DNA of 64,000 nt from Bacteroidales bacterium (GTDB lineage Bacteria; Bacteroidota; Bacteroidia; Bacteroidales; UBA932): NCBI GenBank assembly GCA_017626555.1, contig JAGAIM010000129.1:25163-89162 (forward strand), in the 5' to 3' direction. The notes beneath the pieces are model-generated. The model did no database searches. It was not told the origin of the DNA and saw only the letters and a list, made by a program, of their open reading frames with translations. Shown here in pieces: positions 1-7,848 of the stretch. The position numbers and the translations under genes were made by a program. Each line of letters opens with the position of its first letter. The stretch's first letter is position 1.

Positions 1-1188
1 CCAAACATCGCCATTGCTGTCCTGAGCCACCGCCAGCACGACATTACCGTCCTTTTCGGAGAGGAAATGATGCCATACCCCGTCCATATAAAGATTAAGA
101 CCTCTGTTGGTTCCATACCAGAAATCTCCGTCCCGGTCTCTGTATATGACGTTGATATGGTTGTCATCGAGGCTCTGGTCATTGCCTGAGGACTTTCTTG
201 TCCAGATGGCACCGTATCTGTCCGGTTCGATGCAGCAAAGTCCGTTGGTGGTGGTTGATATCCACATCGAGCCGAAACTGTCGATGCAGATGTCCGATAC
301 TGTATTGGCCGCAATACTCTGGATGCCGCTCTCCGAAGATATATGCCTTGATATGGACAATGTCACCGGATCAAGTTCGAAAATGCCTCCACCGTCTGTT
401 CCTGCGAGTATGTTCCCTTTTCGTGATGTTACCAACGACCTTACCGGTACGTAAGGAAGTCCGGTGAGATGAGTGGTTCTGCAGGTGGAGTGTTCATATA
501 CAAAGATTCCTTCTGCAAATGTGCCGAGAAATAGTCTTGTACCTGTGTCGAGTGTCGTTATATATTGTGTTTCAGGAATTCCTTCGAGGATTGATATGGA
601 TGTTCCGTCATTCTCTGAACGATAAACCTTCCTGCCGGCGCATATCCACAATCCACCTCCGTACGCTTCTGATATGCTCTCTACGATCAGGCCGCCAAGC
701 CCCAGAAAATCACACTTCCCGTTCTTGTATCTGAAAAGTCCCTCGGATGATCCGGCCAGAATCGTACCGTCGGGGTATGGATTAATGTCGTACAGTCTGA
801 TGTCGCGGCCAAGGCAGGATGCAAGGTCCATAACAAGATCGAAACGGTCAAGATCATTGTTGTATCTGTATGTCTGTCCGTTGCGCAGGGCAACCCATAT
901 TCCTCCATCACGGTCGTTGTATATCCTTGTCGCTGATTGTATGTTGTCTCTTGATACAATCTGGCTTTCGAGAAGGTAATGTCTGAATTCCGAACCGTCA
1001 TATCTATAGAGCCCCTTCTGTGAATACAGCCAGATGAAGCCGGCCTGATCCTGCTCTACCTGATAGATCTTTCTACTGTCCAATCCGTTGGCGCTGCCGT
1101 AAACACGATAGTCTCCGGCAGACGCTGCCAGTCCTGCAAGGCAGCATAGAAAAGCGGTTGCGAACAGTTTCGAAAAGTACATTTTCAT
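1..1188 (-). CDS. Two-component-regulator propeller protein, N-terminal part (probable hybrid sensor/regulator)
   Basis: An open frame runs off the left edge and gives 396 residues from the ATG at 1188 (MKMYFSK...); a second in-frame ATG lies at 1182. AAGAGA just upstream can serve as the ribosome site. After a signal peptide (about residues 1-23) the protein consists of short repeats of the Reg_prop type, with D-x-x-G-x-[IM]-W cores such as DQAGFIWLY, DRDGGIWVA, DSFGSMWIS and DRDGDFWYG. Such propellers form the periplasmic sensor half of Bacteroidetes hybrid two-component systems, which bind glycan fragments and switch on the adjacent SusC/SusD operon. The kinase, receiver and AraC-type parts lie outside the window, so hybrid architecture is inferred. 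It is downstream of and codirectional with the susCD pair, so it probably controls that chitin-type locus. A propeller protein without kinase domains is the alternative. Confidence 0.8.
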   Translation of the reverse strand, partial: MKMYFSKLFATAFLCCLAGLAASAGDYRVYGSANGLDSRKIYQVEQDQAGFIWLYSQKGLYRYDGSEFRHYLLESQIVSRDNIQSATRIYNDRDGGIWVALRNGQTYRYNNDLDRFDLVMDLASCLGRDIRLYDINPYPDGTILAGSSEGLFRYKNGKCDFLGLGGLIVESISEAYGGGLWICAGRKVYRSENDGTSISILEGIPETQYITTLDTGTRLFLGTFAEGIFVYEHSTCRTTHLTGLPYVPVRSLVTSRKGNILAGTDGGGIFELDPVTLSISRHISSESGIQSIAANTVSDICIDSFGSMWISTTTNGLCCIEPDRYGAIWTRKSSGNDQSLDDNHINVIYRDRDGDFWYGTNRGLNLYMDGVWHHFLSEKDGNVVLAVAQDSNGDVW

Positions 1189-1201
1189 TCTCTTGACATT
1201 G

Positions 1202-1219
1202 CAAATATATGCAAATTTA
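1202..1219 (-). promoter_or_regulatory. Candidate -7 promoter elements for the propeller sensor gene
   Basis: On the minus strand TATATTTG (1209-1202) and TAAATTTG (1219-1212) both fit the Bacteroidetes -7 consensus TAnnTTTG. Either would give a very short leader before the ATG at 1188. No clear -33 TTG is seen at the right distance, so this is a weak call. Confidence 0.35.
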
Positions 1220-1223
1220 TTTT

Positions 1224-1251
1224 AGCAGGCCCGGATTTCTCCGAGCCTGCT
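1224..1251 (-). terminator. Hairpin after the susD gene (terminator or 3' stabiliser)
   Basis: AGCAGGC (1224-1230) pairs with GCCTGCT (1245-1251), with an inner CGGA/TCCG extension. It starts 26 bp past the stop codon of the SusD gene. The minus-strand transcript after it is A-rich rather than a clean U run, so it may be a 3' stability hairpin. Confidence 0.4.
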
Positions 1252-1277
1252 ATCCTTACTAACCAAATTCAATACCT

Positions 1278-2873
1278 TTAGAAGTTAGGTTTGTCTATAT
1301 CCCACCACAGGCGGGTTGCAGCATTGTCAGGACCACCCAGTTTGGACATAGCCTGGGCATATCCTTCCGGATTGCTTGTCTGCTGTGTCGAAGGGTATGG
1401 CATTCTTCTGACAATCTCATTATCCTTAAGAACTCCACCGCTGTGGTTTACAACTACAGGGAATTGCTTAGGGTATCCTGTACGACGGAGTGTAGTCCAG
1501 GCTTCATAACTTTCAGGATAGCCTGCAATGTACTTCTGTATGACTATCTTCTCAAGTTTTTCCTCATTGCTTGCTGCGTCATCCCACTTCGGTGTTGCAG
1601 TGTTTGGAGACTTGATGTCGTTTGCAGGAGTGACAGGATCCTTGTGGTCGGCAGGTACGGCTTCGCTCTTAAGATATTCATCTGCTCCCGAGCATCCGAA
1701 CTGAGTGAATGATGCCCTTACGCCGGATTCATAGAATTCCTTTGCTGATCCGCCTCCCATATTCCATCCTCTGAGGGCTCCTTCTGCACGGAGGAAATAT
1801 GCCTCGGCAGCAGTGCAGAGGATACCTGGATCGTGCTTGCCCTGAATGCAGGCAGAATATCCGTCGTATGCAGCCTTCTCAACCATATCGATACCCATTC
1901 TTATGCTGGCATATTCAAGTCCTGCTTCCACTGCAGGGCCGTTTGTCGCCTTTGTGAAGAATTTCTCTGCACGTGGGTCATCATATCCTGTGAGGAAGGA
2001 CTCTATGACTGCTCCCATATAGATGTCTTTCCATTCTGTGAGCATATTGAGAGGGTGCGCCCAGGTGCTTGCCTGAACCTGTACAACTTCGTCCCCTTCA
2101 AGAACTCCGTATTTGTTTGCTATGGCCTTTTCAGCCTCAGCCTTTGCCTTTGCAGGATCGGCCTTGACTATATGCATCGCAAGACGCAGACGGATGGTGT
2201 TGGCAAGTTTCGACCATTTTGCATAGTCGCCGCCGCACCACTGGTCGAATTTTGCGAATGGTGCCGAGCCAGGGAACTCTGTCATAAATCTGTCGAGTTG
2301 CTCAAGGGCTGTGTCAAGGTCGGCAAAGAATCTGTTGTACGCTTCCTCTACAGAGTCGAATGCTCCTCCTGTTGCAGACTGACCGTATGCAGAATAGATC
2401 ACAGGACCGTATGCGTCGGCAACCCTGTGCATTGCCATAACCTTGATAATCAATGCCGGAGCATAGAAATAATAATACTGGTCGTTGTTGGCCTGAGGCT
2501 CGATGGAGTTGAAGATAGGTGACATCACATAACTGTAGGTGTTGTTCCACTGTGCGCTTACCCATCCGTCAATCATATTCAATGTACCAGTGTTGATGTT
2601 GGATGCAAATGATGATGCTGTACCCATATATCCGGACCAGAGGTCAGTAGTCAGGTTCTGCATAAGTTGGAATTCCCAGGCATAGTCCTGATAGTTGAAA
2701 TATACGGACTGCATAATCTGTGGAAAATATGCTCCGATGTTATTGTAGTCGGCAGCAAGCATTTCTTCCGTCACACCGAACGGGTCGGTATTATATTCCT
2801 CCCATTTCTGGCAAGAGGACAATACAATGCCTGAAAAAAGGCAGATTGCCAGTATTTCAAATATTCTCTTCAT
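1278..2873 (-). CDS. SusD-like outer-membrane lipoprotein (SusD_2 type), chitin-type locus
   Basis: This 531-residue protein has a lipoprotein signal ending LSSCQ (Cys20), so it should be anchored in the outer membrane facing out. SusD-family proteins cap the SusC channel and bind the target glycan. The N-terminal region (WEEYNTDPFGVTEEML, then YNNIGAYFPQIMQSVYFNYQDY) and the C-terminal EAWTTLRRTGYP segment resemble the SusD_2/SusD-like branch rather than classical RagB/SusD. The gene follows the SusC gene by 17 bp on the same strand, the usual order for a co-transcribed pair. Substrate is inferred from the neighbours (GH18, GH9, NagB-like, ROK kinase): beta-linked GlcNAc/GlcN oligomers. Family assignment is firm; the substrate is not. 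Confidence 0.9.
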   Translation of the reverse strand: MKRIFEILAICLFSGIVLSSCQKWEEYNTDPFGVTEEMLAADYNNIGAYFPQIMQSVYFNYQDYAWEFQLMQNLTTDLWSGYMGTASSFASNINTGTLNMIDGWVSAQWNNTYSYVMSPIFNSIEPQANNDQYYYFYAPALIIKVMAMHRVADAYGPVIYSAYGQSATGGAFDSVEEAYNRFFADLDTALEQLDRFMTEFPGSAPFAKFDQWCGGDYAKWSKLANTIRLRLAMHIVKADPAKAKAEAEKAIANKYGVLEGDEVVQVQASTWAHPLNMLTEWKDIYMGAVIESFLTGYDDPRAEKFFTKATNGPAVEAGLEYASIRMGIDMVEKAAYDGYSACIQGKHDPGILCTAAEAYFLRAEGALRGWNMGGGSAKEFYESGVRASFTQFGCSGADEYLKSEAVPADHKDPVTPANDIKSPNTATPKWDDAASNEEKLEKIVIQKYIAGYPESYEAWTTLRRTGYPKQFPVVVNHSGGVLKDNEIVRRMPYPSTQQTSNPEGYAQAMSKLGGPDNAATRLWWDIDKPNF

Positions 2874-2890
2874 AATTTTGTCATTCTTAA

Positions 2891-5800
2891 TTAAAACCTA
2901 ACCTTAAGATTGAATCCCAATGATCTGGTTGCAGGTGTACCATAGATGTCAAGTCCTGAATAATTGTCATCAACAGTAAGTTGTGCATCCGGATCGGATG
3001 GTGTGTTCTTGTAGAAGAAGAAAAGGTTTCTTCCTATGAATGAGACGGTTATATCTTCAAATAACTTTCCGTTTCCGAGCCATTTCTTAGGGATGGTATA
3101 TCCGAGAGAAAGTTCTCTGAGTCTTACGTTTGTACCATCGAGACAGTAGTATTCGCTGATACCGCCGAATCCTCCGACTCTTTCATAGAATCCCTTGACA
3201 TCGGTGAACTTGTGGCCTTCAAATTCCACATATCCCTTGTCACGCGCCTGTGCTGTAGCAAGCGATGTTCCGTAGATATCTATATCCGACTGGGTGAGAG
3301 CCATCACTTTGCCTCCGAAACGTGCATCGATGAGGAAAGAAAGCGATATGTTCCTGTACTGTAATGTGTTGTTCCAGCCTGCGTGCAGTTTTGCCTGGGT
3401 ATTGCCCATATAGTCAAGGGTTGTACCTGCCTTGTATGGGAGGCCGCTCTCGTCAAGAAGAAGTTTGCCGTTGTCGTCTCTTGCGAACTTGCGTCCGTAA
3501 ACGTCACCATACGATCCTCCTTCTACAAGTTTGAGTTCATATCCGAAGTTCTCACCTCTGTTGATCGAGAACTCAGGAATCTCGTCGTGGAGGGAAATGA
3601 CCTTGTTGCTGTTGTGTGAGAGGTTGATGCTGCTTCTCCAAACGAAGTCCTTGGTCTCTACCGGAATGAATCCGATGGTCGCTTCCACACCCTGGTTCTG
3701 GATATTTCCGGAATTCACATAATATCTGGTGTAACCTGAACCGGTAGGAGCCGAGAGACTGAACAACTGGTTCTTTGTATTGGTGTGGTAATAAGTTACA
3801 TCGAATGAGAGACGGTTGTTGAAGAATCTCCAGTCGATACCGGCCTCGAAAGATCCGGAAGTCTCAGGCTTGAGATCTCCGAACGGAGCAGTGGTATTTG
3901 AACTGATGATACCGGTCGAACTTACAGAACCGAGAGGATTGGTGATTCTGCCTGGAAGGTCGTTACCTACTACAGAGTATGATGCTCTGACCTTGAACAG
4001 ATCCACATTCGGACCCATATTGAAGGCTTCGTTCAATGCCGCTGAAACACCGACAGAAGGGTAGAAGAAACCAGTCTTGAAACTCTTTGTGAATGCGAGC
4101 GAAGAAGACCAGTCGTTACGTGCAGTGATGTCCAGGAAGAGCCAGTCCTTATATGATGCTGTAGCGGTTCCGAATACTGCAAGAAGTTCATCCCTGTACC
4201 AGTTCTGAGCGCTGGCGCGGATGGTCATATTTGCAAGGTTGAAGATGTTTGCATAGTAGAGTCCGCCTGAATTGTTGTATGAATCGAAGCCGAGTGAGTA
4301 ACTTTCATTGTATTTAACACTTCCTCCGACAGTTACATTCAGACCGAAATCACCCCACTTGTCGTTGTATCCGTAGAGTACATCGCCGTATGCAGTCATA
4401 TTCGAGCCCTGCTTTACTGTATAACGTCCGTTTACCGATCCTGTCAGACCTGCAGGTGTAGTTGCAGATGTCCTATGGTCATCTCTGTCATTGATATAGT
4501 CTGCACTTGCTCTGGCCTGGATGTACATCTTAGGGGTGAGGTCCCATCTGAGAGTAAGCGATCCGATGATGCGGTCACGCCAAGCCTCGAAGTTGATTCT
4601 GTTCATAACCCACCAAGGATTCTGGTCTGATGTAGCATCAAGAGCCTTGATCCAGTTCTGTGACATAAGGTTGCGTTCCGGGTCATAGACTTCGAATTCC
4701 TCTCTATATGGAGTGATGTCCTGACCTACAGGGAAACGGTACAGACCGAAAAGAGGGTTGTTGTACTGTCCTCCAAGTGTCGGACGGTTCTTCATATACT
4801 GATGGATGTACTGGAAAGATGCATCAAGAGACAGATTCTTTGCGAATTTGGTTGTGTTTCTGAAAGTTATATTATGTCTGTTGAGTTTTCCGTTATTGTC
4901 CAGAAGGCTCGTTGCGTATGTGTTCGAATATGAGAGATATGTCTGATTAGCATCGGTTCCTCCCTGGATGGAAAGGCTGTTGCTGTAGGTCTGGGCAGTC
5001 TTGAAGAAGTCGTCTGTGACTGATGCTGCCGGGCTTGACAGTTTGCTTCCCCAACTGTAGAAATTGGTACTCTCTCCGTATGTGTTCTGAAGTTGAGGAC
5101 CGTATGCTGCAGTCTCGAAAGTGGTGCTGTTGGTGAAGGTTATCTTCATTTTTCCCTGACTTCCTTTCTTGGTGTTGATGATGATCACACCATTGGCGGC
5201 CTCTGTACCGTAAAGTGCTGATGCAGAAGCACCTTTGAGGATGCTGATGCTTTCGATGTCTTCCGGGTTGATGTTTCCGATACCGTCTCCACTATCGAAG
5301 GATGCTTCAGAGTGTCCACCGTAGAATCCCGAAGCCACACTTGTGGAGTTGGACATAGGAACGCCGTTGATGATGTAAAGAGGCTGGTTGCCGCTGTTTA
5401 CCGAGCGGTATCCTCTGATGGATATCTTTGCAGATCCACCCATTCCTCCTGCACTCTGGGTCACAAGGACTCCGGATGCCTTACCTGCAAGAGAGGTGAT
5501 CATATTTGCGCTCCTGTTGTCTGCTATTTCATCGGCAGAAACGGTTTGTGCCGCGTATGTGAGTGACTTGGATGCCCTAGTGATACCGAGTGCCGACACC
5601 ACAGCCTCATCGAGATAATTGACATCCATATTCATTCCGACATTGATGATGGAGCGACCTTCCACCTGCACTCTGGTGTCTTCATATCCGACCATAGTGA
5701 AGAGAATGGTTGCGTCTGGGGATACATTGAGACTGTATCTTCCCTCCGCATCAGTAGATGTAGCATTGTCTGTACCTTCTTCAAGTGCCAGAGCAAATGC

Positions 5801-5917
5801 GACAGGTTCTCCCGTCTGGGAGTCAGTGACCTGTCCGGAAACCCTTGCTTTCTGTGCAAAGGCCACGCTTGCTGCCATCAGCAGCGCCAGCGTCAAAAAA
5901 TACCGTAAAACTTTCAT
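2891..5917 (-). CDS. SusC-like TonB-dependent transporter, chitin-type locus
   Basis: A 1008-residue protein with signal peptide (cleavage near AFAQK, residue 22). A carboxypeptidase-D-regulatory-like domain follows (about 24-105, starting ARVSGQVTDSQTGEPVAFA), then a TonB plug (about 115-240, with RGYRSVNSGNQPLYIINGVP and ISILKGASASALYG) and a beta-barrel ending in FNLKVRF, with the terminal Phe typical of outer-membrane barrels. It imports oligosaccharides into the periplasm using TonB energy, paired with the SusD lipoprotein 17 bp downstream. It lies 17 bp downstream of the GH18 gene, so the enzymes and the transporter are probably one transcript. Length and domain order are normal. The imported sugar is inferred as a chitin- or chitosan-derived oligomer. 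Confidence 0.95.
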   Translation of the reverse strand: MKVLRYFLTLALLMAASVAFAQKARVSGQVTDSQTGEPVAFALALEEGTDNATSTDAEGRYSLNVSPDATILFTMVGYEDTRVQVEGRSIINVGMNMDVNYLDEAVVSALGITRASKSLTYAAQTVSADEIADNRSANMITSLAGKASGVLVTQSAGGMGGSAKISIRGYRSVNSGNQPLYIINGVPMSNSTSVASGFYGGHSEASFDSGDGIGNINPEDIESISILKGASASALYGTEAANGVIIINTKKGSQGKMKITFTNSTTFETAAYGPQLQNTYGESTNFYSWGSKLSSPAASVTDDFFKTAQTYSNSLSIQGGTDANQTYLSYSNTYATSLLDNNGKLNRHNITFRNTTKFAKNLSLDASFQYIHQYMKNRPTLGGQYNNPLFGLYRFPVGQDITPYREEFEVYDPERNLMSQNWIKALDATSDQNPWWVMNRINFEAWRDRIIGSLTLRWDLTPKMYIQARASADYINDRDDHRTSATTPAGLTGSVNGRYTVKQGSNMTAYGDVLYGYNDKWGDFGLNVTVGGSVKYNESYSLGFDSYNNSGGLYYANIFNLANMTIRASAQNWYRDELLAVFGTATASYKDWLFLDITARNDWSSSLAFTKSFKTGFFYPSVGVSAALNEAFNMGPNVDLFKVRASYSVVGNDLPGRITNPLGSVSSTGIISSNTTAPFGDLKPETSGSFEAGIDWRFFNNRLSFDVTYYHTNTKNQLFSLSAPTGSGYTRYYVNSGNIQNQGVEATIGFIPVETKDFVWRSSINLSHNSNKVISLHDEIPEFSINRGENFGYELKLVEGGSYGDVYGRKFARDDNGKLLLDESGLPYKAGTTLDYMGNTQAKLHAGWNNTLQYRNISLSFLIDARFGGKVMALTQSDIDIYGTSLATAQARDKGYVEFEGHKFTDVKGFYERVGGFGGISEYYCLDGTNVRLRELSLGYTIPKKWLGNGKLFEDITVSFIGRNLFFFYKNTPSDPDAQLTVDDNYSGLDIYGTPATRSLGFNLKVRF

Positions 5918-5934
5918 ACCGTAATAGTGTTTGG

Positions 5935-7014
5935 TTATTGTTGTGTCTTATATCCTAATCTGAATTCCGGGTAATTGAGAGCCTTATAGACTGTCCTGCG
6001 AAGGTCGCCGTGACTGTTGTCTCCTCCATACGACCAGTACATAGCGCCTTTCAGTCCTTTTTCTACAGCAAACCGTGCTTTGATGAAGAGTGACTTTTCA
6101 TTGTCATATCCGAACGCGAATTTTCCTGTAGCATCCTCTGTAAGATATGGAACCATCGCTACCGGATCCCAATGATATGTATATCCTTCAAGCAGGTGAG
6201 TCTTGGTTATATCCACTCCGTGTGGGAAATCATCTGTTCCGCGGCCATAGAAAGGCATTCCGAGGACAAGTTTTTCAGGTGGGACTCCCGCATCCAGATG
6301 AGCCTGGATGCCTTCCGCTACGGATACTAACGCCGGATCTCGTATCTCCGATGTGAAGAGCGGAGAATTGTGATATGGTGCCCATCCGAGATCGTATGTC
6401 ATAGCGTTCGTGAAGTCGATGTATTGGTCTATGGCTCTGAAATCTATGTACTTGGCTGTTGCGACTGTTGCCTGTGTGAGCAGTTTGTCCGGTCCGATCG
6501 CTGTGCGTATGTCACGCATCATCAGAGTATAGTTCTTTGTGTCATCAGGGCTTGCCGAAATTTCTGCCATATCGCTTGTCGGATATTCCCAGTCTATGTC
6601 GATGCCGTCAAGATTGAACTCGTCCACGGCTCTTCTGCAGTCTTTGGCAAAAGATAATCTCAAAAGAGAATCTGCTGCCATTTCGCTGAAATTCCCGCTT
6701 CCCCAGCCACCGACTGAAAGGAGAACCTTCAGATGAGGGTATTGCTCCTTCAAGGCTGTGATTTCGCGTAGTTTTTCGGGATTCTCGATCCTCAGTCCGT
6801 CGAATTCATCGTCAACGTGTGCAAATGCATAGTTGATATGAGTGAGATAGGTCGGGTCTGGGAGTTCCTTTGGATTATATACGTATGCTATGAGAACCTT
6901 CTCGTCAGCATCTCCGTGCTTTGTATCTTCTGCGGTACAAGACGGATTTCGGGAGCACCCGACTGTCGCAATCAGCAGGACAGAGGTGCTTATAATGGTC
7001 TGTAATATTTTCAT
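5935..7014 (-). CDS. GH18 chitinase-like lipoprotein
   Basis: The start is the ATG at 7014, giving 359 residues; a TTG at 7020 is in frame but less likely. A lipoprotein signal ends IATVGC (Cys20), so it is probably on the cell surface or in the periplasm. The GH18 hallmarks are present: SVGGWGSGNF (about 100-109) on strand 3 and DGIDIDWEY (about 136-144), the DxxDxDxE motif with Glu143 as catalytic acid in substrate-assisted hydrolysis. MTYDLGWAPYHNSP and the C-terminal KGAMYWSYGGD also fit the GH18 barrel. Family members hydrolyse beta-1,4-GlcNAc chains; some act on N-glycan cores (endo-beta-GlcNAcase). With the GH9, NagB-like and ROK genes, chitin oligosaccharides are the simplest substrate. 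It is preceded by a ThuA gene with no real gap. Confidence 0.9.
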   Translation of the reverse strand: MKILQTIISTSVLLIATVGCSRNPSCTAEDTKHGDADEKVLIAYVYNPKELPDPTYLTHINYAFAHVDDEFDGLRIENPEKLREITALKEQYPHLKVLLSVGGWGSGNFSEMAADSLLRLSFAKDCRRAVDEFNLDGIDIDWEYPTSDMAEISASPDDTKNYTLMMRDIRTAIGPDKLLTQATVATAKYIDFRAIDQYIDFTNAMTYDLGWAPYHNSPLFTSEIRDPALVSVAEGIQAHLDAGVPPEKLVLGMPFYGRGTDDFPHGVDITKTHLLEGYTYHWDPVAMVPYLTEDATGKFAFGYDNEKSLFIKARFAVEKGLKGAMYWSYGGDNSHGDLRRTVYKALNYPEFRLGYKTQQ

Positions 7015-7020
7015 AATCAA

Positions 7021-7848
7021 TTATTTATCAAACGGATTACCTTTGGGATCCCGACTGACAATCCAGCGGAAAGCATTGATGAAGAGCAATTGTTGCGAGG
7101 CATCTATGTACTCTTCGTCACCGTGTCCCATATTGAGATAGATCATTCTGTAGTTCTTGTTTGTCCACACCAGAGGCCAATCGTCTCCATAGACAATGTC
7201 TTTCAGTCCGATCGGATAATTCTTCTGAGATAACGACACGAGTACTTCGATGTTCCTGTTGGAACGCGGCTCCGGTGACCACTGATAGAATTCAGAAGGT
7301 GGAATGACGAATTCCTTCGGAAGATTCTTTGTGACCGGATGCCTTGCATTGTCGATTTCCACCAGTGCAGGCTGTGGCGGCCAGTTGTTGCATTTGAATA
7401 CTCCTCCACCGATGAACTCAAGAAACCAAGGCCAGTTGGTGTTTCTGTCATTATATGCCGCTGCGTGGAAGCCGACCCAGCCACCTCCGTTATTCATATA
7501 TTTCTCAAACAGGTCTCTTTCAGCCTTGGAGTGCGGAGTTGTGTTCACGCTTATTATGGTATTGTATTCCATCAGTTCTTCCAGCGTGTATGCTGAAAGG
7601 TCGGTAGTGACGTCGATTGTGAATCCGTTTCCGACTGTGAGTTTCCTGAAGAACGCAATGGATTGCTGTGCAAATTGAACGTGAGCCTCTTCGGCGTGTT
7701 CAGTGTAGTGTATCAGAGCCTTGAAACGGACAAGATCTCCGGCATAATTTGCCTGACGGGCAGGCTTATCTGTACCGCATCCGGCAGCAAATATCAATGC
7801 CGATGCGATCAGGATCAGTAGTTTCAGTGTTCTTTTCATAATATTCAT
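7021..7848 (-). CDS. ThuA-like lipoprotein 1
   Basis: A 275-residue exported protein with lipoprotein signal LIFAAGC (Cys24). The body matches the ThuA-like, class-I-glutamine-amidotransferase-like fold: an early ALIHYTEH segment, NTIISVNT, then GGGWVGFHAA (about 126-135), AYNDRNTNWPWFLEFIGGG, EFYQWSPEPR and the closing VWTNKNYRMIYLNMGHGDEEY. No catalytic Cys in a nucleophile elbow is apparent, as usual for this family. ThuA proteins occur in many Bacteroidetes sugar loci, but their reaction is not established; roles in sugar oxidation or sugar binding have been suggested. The ATG at 7848 overlaps the GH9 stop codon by 4 bp (ATGA), which implies translational coupling; an ATG at 7839 is the alternative start. 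A second ThuA gene lies on the other side of GH9. Confidence 0.8.
   Translation of the reverse strand: MNIMKRTLKLLILIASALIFAAGCGTDKPARQANYAGDLVRFKALIHYTEHAEEAHVQFAQQSIAFFRKLTVGNGFTIDVTTDLSAYTLEELMEYNTIISVNTTPHSKAERDLFEKYMNNGGGWVGFHAAAYNDRNTNWPWFLEFIGGGVFKCNNWPPQPALVEIDNARHPVTKNLPKEFVIPPSEFYQWSPEPRSNRNIEVLVSLSQKNYPIGLKDIVYGDDWPLVWTNKNYRMIYLNMGHGDEEYIDASQQLLFINAFRWIVSRDPKGNPFDK

Noticed and set aside
1833-2522. 229-residue plus-strand frame inside the SusD gene
   Set aside because: Cys- and Val-rich low-sense translation opposite a clear SusD gene.
7012-7020. TTG start 6 bp upstream of the GH18 ATG
   Set aside because: ATG at 7014 gives a normal signal peptide; TTG adds two residues and lies next to the previous stop codon.
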